From positions 1-15,762 of the forward strand of contig JBGGMV010000047.1 in assembly GCA_041287865.1 (NCBI GenBank): DNA of 15,762 nucleotides, written 5' to 3'. The translations under genes and the position numbers were made by a program. Below, piece by piece: positions 1 to 7,436 of this stretch (position 1 is its first letter; the number at the start of each line of letters is the position of its first letter). The DNA is from JAPWJZ01 sp041287865. GTDB taxonomy: Bacteria > Pseudomonadota > Alphaproteobacteria > Micavibrionales > UBA2020. The notes under the pieces were generated by a model. It did no database searches. It was not told the DNA's origin and was given only the letters and a program-made list of their open reading frames with translations.

Positions 1-141
1 GGCCAGTTCATCCACTACAGTCTTGTGCGCGAAAGTCTCGTGAATACGCTGAACGGCTATGTGCAGGAAGTCTGCCCCGTCGCGCGGCCGATCCTGAAGG
101 AAAGCCGCAAGCTGGCCAAAGAGAAAAAAGAAAAAGGCTAG
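1..141 (+). CDS. C-terminal fragment, possibly an ArsR-family transcriptional regulator (partial at 5' end)
   Basis: An open frame runs from the first base of the window to a TAG stop and gives the last 46 residues of a protein. It begins GQFIHYSLVRESLV and ends in a lysine-rich tail (KLAKEKKEKG). The G-x-F-x-x-Y-S-L pattern followed by an amphipathic helix resembles the wing strand and C-terminal dimerisation helix of ArsR/SmtB winged-helix repressors. The DNA-binding helices lie outside the window, so the family call is an inference from a short fragment. Its stop codon overlaps the stop of the convergent RNA methyltransferase gene (bases 138-141). It could be another small wHTH protein. 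Confidence 0.5.
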   Translation, partial: GQFIHYSLVRESLVNTLNGYVQEVCPVARPILKESRKLAKEKKEKG

Positions 142-911
142 AGCCGCGCGCGCGCCATTTCGTACAGCATGATGCCCGTTGATACCGCAAGGTTGAGCGA
201 TTCAGCGCCGCCCGCCATCGGTATTTTCACCAATGTATCGCAGGCCTTTGCGGCGTCATCCGACAAACCATTAGCTTCGCTGCCCATCAGCAATATGTGG
301 GGCAGGTCGTATTTCGCGGCGCGGTAATCGGTTTGCGTGCGCAGATGCGTGCCCGTCACCTTGCCGGTCCAACCCTTGCGCCATGAAGTGAAATCTTTCA
401 GCGGCGCGGTGGCGATTTTCACGCGCGCGAAAGAACCCATCGAGCCGCGCACTGCTTCATATGACCAAGGGTCGCAACATTCGCCGATGAGGATGATGCC
501 TTCCGCCTTTACCGCGTCGGCGGTGCGGATGATCGTTCCTAAATTTCCGGGATCGCGGATGCCTTCGAGGCCAACCCATAATCCGGTTTTGATACTGTCG
601 AGTTTTTCGATTTTCGGGCGGAACGCGCCCACCACCGCCTGCGCGTTATCGCGGCCCGTGATGCGGGAGAGCAGGTCTCCCGTCATCTCGAGGCTCTCGC
701 GGGCCTTGAGCGCGGCCACATCGCGCGACGCATGGGCGGCATAGGCGAGGGTATCGAGCACATAGCCACCGGCCAGCGCGTCCTTCACATGGCGCAGGCC
801 TTCGACGATGAAAAGCTGTTCCTCGTCCCGGTATTTTTTTGCCGACAGGGATTTCAGCCGCTTGACGGTTGGATTCGAGGGGCTGGAGATTGTTTTGGGC
901 GTTTCGGGCAT
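138..911 (-). CDS. TrmH/SpoU-family RNA 2'-O-methyltransferase
   Basis: This 257-residue protein should transfer a methyl group from SAM to a ribose 2'-OH in rRNA or tRNA; the target base cannot be read from sequence. An N-terminal substrate-binding part (residues 11-98, NPTVKRLKSL and FIVEGLRHVKDAL) resembles the SpoU substrate-binding region of RlmB/TrmH-like enzymes. The SPOUT catalytic domain carries all three signature motifs: GIRDPGNLGTIIRTAD (117-132, with N123 and R129), LLMGSEANGL (207-216) and IPMAGGAESLNLAVSTGI (230-247, with N240). The length is normal for the family. Motif 2 has Ala where Gly is more usual (GSEAN rather than GSEGN), within family variation. The gene is divergent from the ABC-F gene and has a credible promoter just upstream. 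Confidence 0.9.
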   Translation of the reverse strand: MPETPKTISSPSNPTVKRLKSLSAKKYRDEEQLFIVEGLRHVKDALAGGYVLDTLAYAAHASRDVAALKARESLEMTGDLLSRITGRDNAQAVVGAFRPKIEKLDSIKTGLWVGLEGIRDPGNLGTIIRTADAVKAEGIILIGECCDPWSYEAVRGSMGSFARVKIATAPLKDFTSWRKGWTGKVTGTHLRTQTDYRAAKYDLPHILLMGSEANGLSDDAAKACDTLVKIPMAGGAESLNLAVSTGIMLYEMARARL

Positions 912-931
912 TTTTACCGTGCTTTCAATGC

Positions 932-961
932 ATTACACCATGGAAAAGGGCGTTTAATCAA
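932..961 (-). promoter_or_regulatory. Predicted sigma-70 promoter of the TrmH-family methyltransferase gene
   Basis: Read on the minus strand, TTGATT (956-961) and TGTAAT (932-937) are separated by 18 bases. Transcription would start near base 925, giving a leader of about 14 bases before the ATG at 911. The fit to consensus is good in both boxes, but this is pattern matching only. No strong Shine-Dalgarno is visible; GAAAG lies about 11 bases before the ATG. Confidence 0.45.
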
Positions 962-1022
962 TGTTCTGTTCTTCCATCCGGCCGGCTTTTATGCCATAAC
1001 CTTTCCCCTGAAGGGTCTAAAA

Positions 1023-2912
1023 ATGCTCAGCATCAACAACCTGACATACCGGGTGGGCGTCCGCACACTGATCGAAGATTCCAGCGTCAATGTCATGGAC
1101 GGGTGGAAAGTCGGCCTCGTGGGCGCGAACGGCACGGGCAAATCGACCCTGTTCAAACTGATCGCGGGCGAGCTGCATGCCGACAACGGCACGATTTCGC
1201 TCTCGCAGCGCCAGCGCTTCGGCATGGTGCGTCAGGATATCGAGGATACCGACACCCCGCTGATCGATATGGTCGTCGGCGCGCACGAAGAAATGGCCGC
1301 GCTGATGAAGGCGACGGAAACGGAAGAAGACCCGAACAAGCTGGGCGAGATTTACGACCGGCTGATCGAGCTGGACGCCTATGCCGCGCCGTCGCGCGCC
1401 GCGATATTGCTGACCGGCCTCGGCTTCAAAGACCATCAGTTGAAAGAACCGTTTTCGTCTTTCTCGGGCGGCTGGCGCATGCGTGTGGCGCTGGCGGCGG
1501 CGCTGTTTGTCGAGCCTGACTTCCTGCTGCTCGACGAACCCACCAACCACCTCGACCTCGAAGCCATCATGTGGCTGGAAACGTACCTGTCGAATTACCC
1601 GCATACGCTGATGGTCATCTCGCATGACCGCGAAATGCTGAACAAGTGCACCGACCATATCATCCATATCGATAACAAGAAACTGGTGGCCTATACCGGC
1701 AACTACGACACGTTTGAACGCGAACGCGCGGCCAAGCTGGGTCTGCAGCAGAAGATGTTCGAGAAACAGCAGGCACAACGCGCGCATATGCAGGCTTTCG
1801 TCGACCGTTTCCGCGCCTCCGCCGCCAAGGCCGCGCAGGCGCAGAGCCGTGTGAAGGCGCTGGAGCGCATGGACATCATCGATGAAGTGATGGCCGCGCG
1901 CGCGGTGAGGTTCAAATTCCCCTCGCCCGAAAAACTCTCGCCGCCCCTGATCGCGATCCGTCATGTGGATGTCGGTTATACCGAAGGCAAGCCGATCGTA
2001 CGCAAGATACATGAAAATATCGATACCGAAGACCGCATCGCCCTGCTGGGCGCGAACGGCAACGGCAAATCGACCATGATGAAGCTGATCGCCGGCAGAC
2101 TGAGCCCCATGGCGGGCGAGCTGGTGCGTTCGGGCAAGCTGCGCATCGGTTACTTCTCCCAGCACCAGACGGAGGAGCTGGACGTCGAGAGCACGCCTTT
2201 CCAGGAAATGGCGCGCCTCACGAAACAGAAGACCGGCGACTACAAGGAACATATCGTCCGTGCGAAACTAGGCGCCTTCGGTTTCTCGAAAGACCTTGCC
2301 GACAACAAGATCAAGTCGCTCTCGGGCGGCGAGAAGGCGCGTTTGCTGTTCGCGTTTATGAGCTTCGACGAACCGCATATGCTGCTGCTCGACGAACCGA
2401 CCAACCACCTCGACATGGATGCCCGCGAAGCGCTGGTGCAGGCGCTTAACGCCTACGAGGGCGCGGTGGTGATCGTGTCGCACGATCCCATCATGGTGGA
2501 GCGCGTGGCGGACAGGCTCTGGCTGGTGAAGGACGGCGAATGCCGCAACTTCGACGGCGACCTTGACGATTATCGCGCCTTTATCCTGCAATCCCGCCGC
2601 GACGAACGCCGCAGCGAAAAAGAGAAACGCGCGAAAGAAGTGGAAGCCGCCGCGCAACCTGCTGACTCCGACACGCCGAAAATGTCGGCCTCCACCATGG
2701 CCCGCAAGGCGCAGGAAGCGGAAAAGGAAATCGCGAAGCTGAACAAGGAAAAGGACAAGTGGGAAGCCGAAATGGCCAAGCCTGACGTCTATTCCAACCC
2801 CGCGAAGATCAAGGCCGCCAAGGAAGCGTACAATAAAATCGTGCGCGCGCTGGAGGAGCAGGAAACCCTCTGGCTCGAAATGCAGCCTGCGCCCGAAAAA
2901 GCTGCCAACTAA
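1023..2912 (+). CDS. ABC-F family ATPase, YheS-like (ribosome-associated translation factor type)
   Basis: This is a soluble 629-residue twin-ATPase with no membrane segments. ABC-F proteins bind the ribosomal E site and modulate translation, rather than transport. Domain 1 has Walker A GANGTGKST (34-42), signature FSGG (147-150) and Walker B LLLDEPTNHLD (168-178). Domain 2 has GANGNGKST (343-351), LSGGE (433-437) and LLLDEPTNHLD (454-464). Catalytic glutamates E172 and E458 are present. The linker at about 235-290 is the helical P-site tRNA interaction motif, and residues 525-615 form a charged coiled coil. Length and domain order match E. coli YheS (637 residues). The ATG at 1023 is preferred over in-frame upstream starts because it begins at MLSINNLTYRVGV, the family's true N-terminus, and follows a GAAGGG ribosome binding site. 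No resistance role is implied. Confidence 0.93.
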   Translation: MLSINNLTYRVGVRTLIEDSSVNVMDGWKVGLVGANGTGKSTLFKLIAGELHADNGTISLSQRQRFGMVRQDIEDTDTPLIDMVVGAHEEMAALMKATETEEDPNKLGEIYDRLIELDAYAAPSRAAILLTGLGFKDHQLKEPFSSFSGGWRMRVALAAALFVEPDFLLLDEPTNHLDLEAIMWLETYLSNYPHTLMVISHDREMLNKCTDHIIHIDNKKLVAYTGNYDTFERERAAKLGLQQKMFEKQQAQRAHMQAFVDRFRASAAKAAQAQSRVKALERMDIIDEVMAARAVRFKFPSPEKLSPPLIAIRHVDVGYTEGKPIVRKIHENIDTEDRIALLGANGNGKSTMMKLIAGRLSPMAGELVRSGKLRIGYFSQHQTEELDVESTPFQEMARLTKQKTGDYKEHIVRAKLGAFGFSKDLADNKIKSLSGGEKARLLFAFMSFDEPHMLLLDEPTNHLDMDAREALVQALNAYEGAVVIVSHDPIMVERVADRLWLVKDGECRNFDGDLDDYRAFILQSRRDERRSEKEKRAKEVEAAAQPADSDTPKMSASTMARKAQEAEKEIAKLNKEKDKWEAEMAKPDVYSNPAKIKAAKEAYNKIVRALEEQETLWLEMQPAPEKAAN

Positions 2913-4096
2913 TGCGCACCGCCGCAATCATCGGTGGCGGCCCCGCAGGACTGATGGCGGCGGAAATTCTGGCGATCTCTGGAATCGCTGTCACTGTCTA
3001 CGAACGCAAGCCGTCACTGGGCCGCAAATTCCTCATGGCGGGCAGGGGCGGGTTGAACCTTACGCATTCGGAACCGCTCGATGTTTTTATGACACGCTAT
3101 GGCACGGCGGCGGCATGGCTTGAACCGTCGATTAAATCTTTCCCGCCCGATGCCTTGCGCAAATGGTGCGAAGGGCTGGGCGAAGAAACCTTCGTCGGTT
3201 CCTCGGGCCGCGTGTTTCCCAAGAGCATGAAGGCCTCGCCGCTGCTGCGCGCATGGCAGGCACGGCTGCAAAAACTGGGCGTGGCATTCAAGTTCAATGC
3301 CACATGGCAGGGCTGGGATACTGCGGGAAATCTTGTCTTCAACGCTGAAACAGCGAAGCCGGATATGGCGCTGCTGGCGCTGGGCGGCGCATCCTGGCCA
3401 CGCCTTGGCTCGGATGGCGGCTGGGTGAAATATCTTGAAGGAAAAAATATCAAAATCGCGTCCTTCACCCCCTCAAACTGCGGCTTCACGGTGAAATGGT
3501 CGGATATCTTCCGCGCCAAATATGCGGGCCAGCCCCTGAAACCTGTCGCCCTGACCTTCGCGGGCCAGACGGTGAAGGGCGAAGCGATGCTGTCGGAAAA
3601 GGGCATCGAGGGCGGCGCGGTCTATGCGCTCTCCGGCTCTTTACGCGATCATATTGCGGCAAAGGGCGACGCTGTTCTGACGCTTGATCTGAAGCCCGAA
3701 ATGCCGTCGGAAGAAGTGGCGAAACGTCTATCTGCGCCCCGCCGCGGACTCACGCTCTCCAACTTCCTGCGCCGTGAAGCGGGGCTTTCGCCTGCCGCGA
3801 TTGCGCTGGTGCAGGAAAACCGCGCCGCGCAATCGATGGAACCCGCAGCCCTTGCCGCGTTGGTCAAAGCCTATCCGCTCAAGCTGGAATCCACTTTCCC
3901 CATCGACCGCGCGATTTCATCGGCGGGTGGCATTGTGCGGGACGAGGTTGATAGCGGCTTCATGCTCAAAAAACTCCCCGGCGTCTATGTCGCGGGCGAG
4001 ATGCTGGACTGGGAAGCGCCTACCGGCGGCTACCTGCTGCAGGCAACCTTCAGCACCGCCGTCGCCGCCGCCAAAGCGATGATTGACAAGAAGTAA
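2912..4096 (+). CDS. HI0933/YhiN-like FAD-dependent oxidoreductase (TIGR03862-type flavoprotein)
   Basis: This 394-residue flavoprotein has an N-terminal Rossmann motif IIGGGPAGLMAAE (6-18), then YERKPSLGRKFLMAGRGG and GLNLTHSE, the hallmark of the HI0933/YhiN group. The C-terminal FAD-contacting segment VYVAGEMLDWEAPTGGYLLQ is intact. The variant form (MAGRGGLNLTHSE rather than TGxGRCNxTN) points to the PP_4765/TIGR03862 subgroup. Its substrate is unknown; members have been proposed to act on RNA or small molecules without firm proof. The start ATG shares one base with the stop of the ABC-F gene (TAATG), so the two are almost certainly translationally coupled and co-transcribed. Confidence 0.9.
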   Translation: MRTAAIIGGGPAGLMAAEILAISGIAVTVYERKPSLGRKFLMAGRGGLNLTHSEPLDVFMTRYGTAAAWLEPSIKSFPPDALRKWCEGLGEETFVGSSGRVFPKSMKASPLLRAWQARLQKLGVAFKFNATWQGWDTAGNLVFNAETAKPDMALLALGGASWPRLGSDGGWVKYLEGKNIKIASFTPSNCGFTVKWSDIFRAKYAGQPLKPVALTFAGQTVKGEAMLSEKGIEGGAVYALSGSLRDHIAAKGDAVLTLDLKPEMPSEEVAKRLSAPRRGLTLSNFLRREAGLSPAAIALVQENRAAQSMEPAALAALVKAYPLKLESTFPIDRAISSAGGIVRDEVDSGFMLKKLPGVYVAGEMLDWEAPTGGYLLQATFSTAVAAAKAMIDKK

Positions 4097-4139
4097 CGCG
4101 CTTGGAATGATATCCTTGTATTTCATGAAAGGATTTCCT

Positions 4140-4520
4140 ATGCGCGCGCTGTTGTTTTTATCCCTTTTCCTGCTGTTCCCCCATCACGCCAATGCCTGCG
4201 CTTATGAGCGTATGCAGTTCGATGTCGCGCTGAATGCGGCTGAAAAATCGTTTATCGGCACCGTCGCTTCGGTCGAGGGCCGCGATGCGAAGATTACGGT
4301 CGAGAAAGCGATCAAAGGCGTCAAGGACGGCGAAGTGCTGGATGTCGAGATTGGCGAGAGCAGCTGCGCCATCCGGTTTCAAAAGGGCCAGCAGTGGCTG
4401 TACCTCGGCGCGTCGCAGCCCAGCGGTTCTATCCTGCTGAAAGACGAACAGGGTCAGGAACTGGCGGAGAATGTCGCGCTGGTGAAGGAAAAACTGCCCG
4501 AACTCTTCAAGACGAAGTAA
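4140..4520 (+). CDS. Small secreted protein, possibly NTR/TIMP-like fold
   Basis: The preprotein has 126 residues. Residues 1-19 (MRALLFLSLFLLFPHHANA) form a clear Sec signal peptide with an A-N-A cleavage site, leaving a mature protein that starts with Cys. The -3 position is Ala, so a lipobox is unlikely. The mature part has FIGTVASVEGRD, a strand ITVEKAIKG, then SSCAIRF and QWLYLG. This spacing of an N-terminal Cys, a G-x-V strand, a K-G turn and a second Cys resembles bacterial proteins with an NTR/TIMP-like OB fold, with the two cysteines likely disulphide bonded. Function is unknown; the location would be periplasmic or extracellular. The ATG at 4140 is chosen because GAAAGGA (4127-4133) lies 6 bases upstream and the longer form would bury the signal peptide. 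It follows the flavoprotein gene by 43 bases. Confidence 0.75.
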   Translation: MRALLFLSLFLLFPHHANACAYERMQFDVALNAAEKSFIGTVASVEGRDAKITVEKAIKGVKDGEVLDVEIGESSCAIRFQKGQQWLYLGASQPSGSILLKDEQGQELAENVALVKEKLPELFKTK

Positions 4521-4538
4521 AAGCTTACTTCTGCGTCT
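4510..4538. terminator. Hairpin spanning two convergent stop codons, possible bidirectional terminator
   Basis: AGACG-AAGTAA (4510-4520) pairs with TTACTT (4525-4530) and CGTCT (4534-4538) around the four-base loop AAGC, with a CTG bulge on the 3' arm. The stem has 11 base pairs and contains the stop codons of both the secreted-protein gene and the cytochrome gene. There is no long T tract on either side, so intrinsic termination is plausible but not assured. Confidence 0.4.
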
Positions 4539-5040
4539 CAAGCCACTTGATCAGGTTGGCGCGGTCTTCGGCTTTTTTCAGGCCGGCGAAGGTCATCTTG
4601 GTGCCCGGAACGGTTTTCTTGGGGCTCCAGAGGAAGTGGTTGAGCGCGTCGTAATCCCACTTCTCGCCGCTCTTGCCTTTCATGGCGTCGGAATAGGCGA
4701 AGGTGGCGTTATGCGCGTGCTTGCTGCCAATGATACCATGCAGGTTCGGGCCGATCTTGTTCGCGCCGCCGGCATCAAACGTGTGGCAGGAGGCGCAGAC
4801 CGAAGAAAGTTTCTGGCCCTTGGCCGCATCGGCGGTTTTCAGCAATTCATCAATTGGATCGGGCGTGGCGGCGACGGCAACGGCGCCTGCGCCGGCGTCT
4901 TCTGCGGCTTCGACTTTATACGCTTGTTCGGCCGGCGTGTGCGGGTGGTAGAGCACATGCGAGGCGAGGAAGCCTGCGAAGCTTGCGATGATGCCCGCCG
5001 TCAGGAGGGCGCCGAAGATCTTGTTGAATTCCATGTTCAT
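4525..5040 (-). CDS. Membrane-anchored class I cytochrome c (CycM-like)
   Basis: The protein has 171 residues. One uncleaved membrane helix (about 8-30) is followed by a flexible Ala/Pro-rich linker (about 40-62) and a single-haem class I domain. Haem attachment is CASCH (82-86), and the sixth ligand is most likely Met149 in PGTKMTFAGLKK. KIGPNLHGIIG and YSDAMKGKS are typical of mitochondrial-type cytochromes c. Membrane-anchored cytochromes of this layout (CycM/cytochrome c552) pass electrons from the bc1 complex to a terminal oxidase in alphaproteobacteria. The ATG at 5040 has a poor Shine-Dalgarno (the upstream bases are pyrimidine-rich); the second Met, two codons in, is possible. The gene lies 45 bases downstream of gpt on the same strand and converges with the secreted-protein gene across a 4-base gap. 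Confidence 0.9.
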   Translation of the reverse strand: MNMEFNKIFGALLTAGIIASFAGFLASHVLYHPHTPAEQAYKVEAAEDAGAGAVAVAATPDPIDELLKTADAAKGQKLSSVCASCHTFDAGGANKIGPNLHGIIGSKHAHNATFAYSDAMKGKSGEKWDYDALNHFLWSPKKTVPGTKMTFAGLKKAEDRANLIKWLETQK

Positions 5041-5085
5041 GGGAGGAGAGTCCGCGTTGTTCTTTTTCTTGCGTTCAATTTAACC

Positions 5086-5604
5086 TTATTTCGCCTTGGA
5101 ATCCAGCAGTTTGCGCTCGGCCACAATAGGCTCTACGGGCTGGAAGTCGATATCCCAGGGGAAGTAGATCCAGGTATCCTGGCTGACCCAGGTGACATAA
5201 GTATCCACCAGCGGTTCGCCCGCCGGCTTGGCATAGACGGTGGCGAGGTGCGCCTTGGGCAGGCTCTGCCGGATGATCTTGGCTGTGCCGCCGGTATCGA
5301 CCAGATCGTCGATGACCAGCCAGCCGTCGCCGTCGCCCACCAGTTGCTTGTTGATGTCCTTGAGGATTTTGGCTGCGCGCTGCTGCTTGTCGTCATAGCT
5401 GGAAATGCAGACGGTTTCGACCAGCTTGATGTCCAGTTCGCGCGCCAGAAGGCCGGCGGGGATAAGGCCGCCGCGCGTAATGCCGATGATGCCCTTCCAT
5501 TCGACTTTCTTTTCGACAAGACGCCATGCCAGCGCCTTGCAGTCGCGGTGGAACTGGTCCCATGAAACGAGGAAGCGCTTGGCGGCGGTCTGTGAATCAC
5601 CCAC
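5086..5604 (-). CDS. gpt: Xanthine phosphoribosyltransferase
   Basis: This 172-residue enzyme should convert xanthine (and guanine) plus PRPP to the nucleotide in purine salvage. The sequence tracks E. coli Gpt closely: EWKGIIGITRGGLIPAGLLA (35-54), the substrate loop ETVCISSYD, the PRPP-binding motif VIDDLVDTGGTA (97-108), VYAKPAGEPLVDTYV, and SQDTWIYFPWD, which stacks on the base. A GTG start at 5604 is preferred over the ATG 24 codons upstream because CAGGAG (5612-5617) lies 7 bases before it and the alignment with Gpt begins there. The C-terminus is about 10 residues longer than E. coli Gpt (ERKLLDSKAK). It may be co-transcribed with the cytochrome gene downstream. Confidence 0.92.
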   Translation of the reverse strand: MGDSQTAAKRFLVSWDQFHRDCKALAWRLVEKKVEWKGIIGITRGGLIPAGLLARELDIKLVETVCISSYDDKQQRAAKILKDINKQLVGDGDGWLVIDDLVDTGGTAKIIRQSLPKAHLATVYAKPAGEPLVDTYVTWVSQDTWIYFPWDIDFQPVEPIVAERKLLDSKAK

Positions 5605-5629
5605 GGGGAAACTCCTGATTTTTCTTGCC

Positions 5630-5658
5630 TTAATATATACAGGAGCGGGGGATGGCAA
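5630..5658 (-). promoter_or_regulatory. Predicted sigma-70 promoter of gpt
   Basis: On the minus strand TTGCCA (5653-5658) is followed after 17 bases by TATTAA (5630-5635), or after 15 bases by TATATT (5632-5637). Transcription would start close to 5623, leaving a leader of about 18 bases that contains the CAGGAG ribosome binding site. This also argues that the longer upstream ATG of the gpt frame is not used. Confidence 0.45.
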
Positions 5659-5761
5659 GCCAGAGGGCCCCGCCAAGATGAAATTTAGCTATAGTTCGGC
5701 CCGTCCCGTTGATATAAAAGTTCATGCGACATCCCCGACGCCATCATTATGAATATTAGTC

Positions 5762-6202
5762 ATGACGGATAACCAGTGGTTCCTGCCCGCGATGATGGCG
5801 CTCTTCACCTGGGGCGTGACGGCGTTTTTGCCCAAGCTGGTGCTGCGGCGGCTGAAACCGCTGCAGATGATCGCCTACAGCTCGTGTTTCTTCATGGTCA
5901 CGGCTTTTGTGGTGCAGCTGTTCTATCTTGATCAGGGCGGCGTACAGTTCGAGCCACGCGGCGTGGCGCTGGCTATGGCCACGGGCTGCTGCGGCGCGTT
6001 TGGCCAGATATTTTATTTACAGGCGTTGAAGAACGGATCGGTCGCGCATGTATCGATGATCTCATCGCTGTACCCTTTAATTGCGACGCTGTTGGCGTTT
6101 ATTTTCCTGCATGAGCCGATGACGATACGGCAGGGCGTGGGCGTGCTGCTGGGCTTGTCCTCCATCATCTTACTGGTCGTGGCCAATGACAGCAAAAAGT
6201 AG
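5762..6202 (+). CDS. Half-size EamA/DMT transporter subunit (first of a pair)
   Basis: This 146-residue membrane protein has five hydrophobic helices (about 4-27, 35-55, 65-88, 94-115 and 121-141) and equals one EamA domain. The segment SMISSLYPLIATLLAFIFLHE is the usual EamA signature of helix 4. Most drug/metabolite transporters carry two such repeats fused; here the repeats are separate genes. The sequence is visibly related to the next gene (WFLPAMMALFTWGVTAFLPK against WLLPALAALFIWGFWAFLPK), so the two products probably form a heterodimer. No Shine-Dalgarno precedes the ATG, which is the only start after the in-frame stop. The substrate is unknown. Confidence 0.85.
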   Translation: MTDNQWFLPAMMALFTWGVTAFLPKLVLRRLKPLQMIAYSSCFFMVTAFVVQLFYLDQGGVQFEPRGVALAMATGCCGAFGQIFYLQALKNGSVAHVSMISSLYPLIATLLAFIFLHEPMTIRQGVGVLLGLSSIILLVVANDSKK

Positions 6203-6212
6203 GCGCAGGAAC

Positions 6213-6617
6213 ATGTGGCTGTTGCCCGCGCTGGCGGCGCTGTTCATCTGGGGCTTCTGGGCGTTCCTGCCGAAGCTTGCGCTGCAGTCGCTCGATCCGC
6301 ACAGCGTGATATTCTACGAGTCCTTCGGCAACATGCTGGTGGCGCTGCCCATCATGTTCCACCTGAAATTCAAGTTGCAGAAAGACCGCAAGGCGGTGTC
6401 CATGCTGGCGGGTTCCGCCGTGCTGACGGTGCTGGCCATCCTCGCCTATTTCTATGCGCTGAAAACGGGGCCTGTCGCGGTGATCGTGACGCTGACGGCG
6501 CTTTACCCTGTTATTTCCGTGATACTAGCGCGCATCGTGCTGAAGGAAAAGTTGAACAAGGTGCAGATCGCCGCCGTGCTGATGGCGGTTTCGGCCATGC
6601 TGCTGCTGGCAGCGTAG
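6213..6617 (+). CDS. Half-size EamA/DMT transporter subunit (second of a pair)
   Basis: The product has 134 residues and five predicted helices. It ends with an EamA signature (LTALYPVISVILARIVLKEK) and a final helix. It is a paralogue of the gene just upstream, so together they supply the ten helices of a full-length transporter. The ATG at 6213 is chosen over one at 6186 (which would overlap the previous gene by 17 bases). The nine extra codons include two AGG arginines, unusual for this genome, and no ribosome binding site precedes 6186, whereas AGG/AGGA lies ahead of 6213. The start remains uncertain. The spacing of 10 bases to the upstream gene implies one transcript. Confidence 0.83.
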   Translation: MWLLPALAALFIWGFWAFLPKLALQSLDPHSVIFYESFGNMLVALPIMFHLKFKLQKDRKAVSMLAGSAVLTVLAILAYFYALKTGPVAVIVTLTALYPVISVILARIVLKEKLNKVQIAAVLMAVSAMLLLAA

Positions 6618-6630
6618 GGGGAGTAAAAAC

Positions 6631-7407
6631 ATGCAGGAAATTCTGGACGCGCTGGGGCCGCTGGCCAACGCCAACATCGGCACGATGCTGACGCTGATCT
6701 GGGGGCCTTCGCTCGCGCTCGGCTTCATCGTGATCAAGCGGTTTTACGGCGAAAGAAACGCCATGCCGCGCGAACTGGTTGTGGTGGTCATCGGCATGTT
6801 CGCCGCGATGTGTTTCCTGCCGCTGGTGGTGGTCTGGCAGTCGTTCGAGGCCCTGTCCCTCGCAAACTGGGCGAAGCTGACGGGCGTACAGGTGGCGGCC
6901 GCGCTTTTTCTTGTCCTGGTCGCGGTCAAGGCGCTGGACGGCGCGAAGTCGGAGACGTCGCATAATTTCGCGGCGGACTGGAAACGGCGGCGCCATATCA
7001 TGATTGTCGTGCTGCCGCTGGCGGGGCTGCTGATGGCGGGCCTGAGCACGCGGTCTTTCATCACCTACCTGATGGCCACGCCCGCGACGGCGACGACCGT
7101 GGAAACTATCGTTTCCGCAGACGGCCGCCAGATGCTGGTCAAGGCGGAATGGGAGGCGCCGGACGGAAAGAAAATTCCCGTCTCCCTCGCTTTCGATCAT
7201 ATGCATGCCTTCCGGCCAAAGCCGGAGGCAGGAATGAAACTGCACTTCAGGCTTGACGCAGCGGCGGCCGCCGCCGGCAAGGCGGAGCCTTTCTATTTCG
7301 TCGACACGGGGATCGTGGCGCGGCTGTTCAACTATCTTTCCATCGCCGTCTTCGGCTTTGCGGCCTTGCTGGCGGGGATCATGATGCGCAGGGAAAAAAC
7401 GGCTTAG
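6631..7407 (+). CDS. Membrane protein of unknown function in the EamA-pair operon
   Basis: I do not recognise this 258-residue protein with certainty. It has four N-terminal hydrophobic helices (about 16-35, 48-67, 80-98 and 121-137), a hydrophilic region of about 90 residues (140-230), and a last helix (about 233-252) ending in RREKTA. The hydrophilic region contains a strand-rich stretch (ADGRQMLVKAEWEAPDGKK, then PVSLAFDHMHAF) that loosely recalls DUF3592-type extracytoplasmic domains; this is a weak resemblance. The ATG is well supported by GGGGAG (6618-6623) 7 bases upstream. It starts 13 bases after the second EamA gene, so it is very probably part of the same operon and could be an accessory factor of that transporter. 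Confidence 0.8.
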   Translation: MQEILDALGPLANANIGTMLTLIWGPSLALGFIVIKRFYGERNAMPRELVVVVIGMFAAMCFLPLVVVWQSFEALSLANWAKLTGVQVAAALFLVLVAVKALDGAKSETSHNFAADWKRRRHIMIVVLPLAGLLMAGLSTRSFITYLMATPATATTVETIVSADGRQMLVKAEWEAPDGKKIPVSLAFDHMHAFRPKPEAGMKLHFRLDAAAAAAGKAEPFYFVDTGIVARLFNYLSIAVFGFAALLAGIMMRREKTA

Positions 7408-7436
7408 GCCGCTTTATCCCGTCGCGGCTATGCCGC
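7396..7436. terminator. Weak GC hairpins in the convergent gap
   Basis: Two short stems occupy the gap between the convergent membrane-protein and aldo/keto reductase genes. CGGC-TTAG-GCCG, flanked by an A run on the left and TTT on the right, lies at about 7396-7415. GCGGC-TAT-GCCGC lies at 7424-7436 and overlaps the reductase stop. Each stem has only 4-5 base pairs, so a terminator role is tentative. Confidence 0.25.

Noticed and set aside
732..1022. Upstream extension of the ABC-F frame
   Set aside because: The extra 97 residues overlap the divergent RNA methyltransferase gene and its promoter, and the ABC-F family N-terminus begins at base 1023.
1017..2252. A 411-residue minus-strand open frame
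   Set aside because: It is fully antisense to the ABC-F gene and its composition (many His, Arg, Gln) is that of a reverse-strand shadow.
4636..5565. A 309-residue plus-strand open frame
   Set aside because: It lies antisense to the cytochrome c and gpt genes, both with intact catalytic motifs, and shows no family motif of its own; it is a GC-rich shadow frame.
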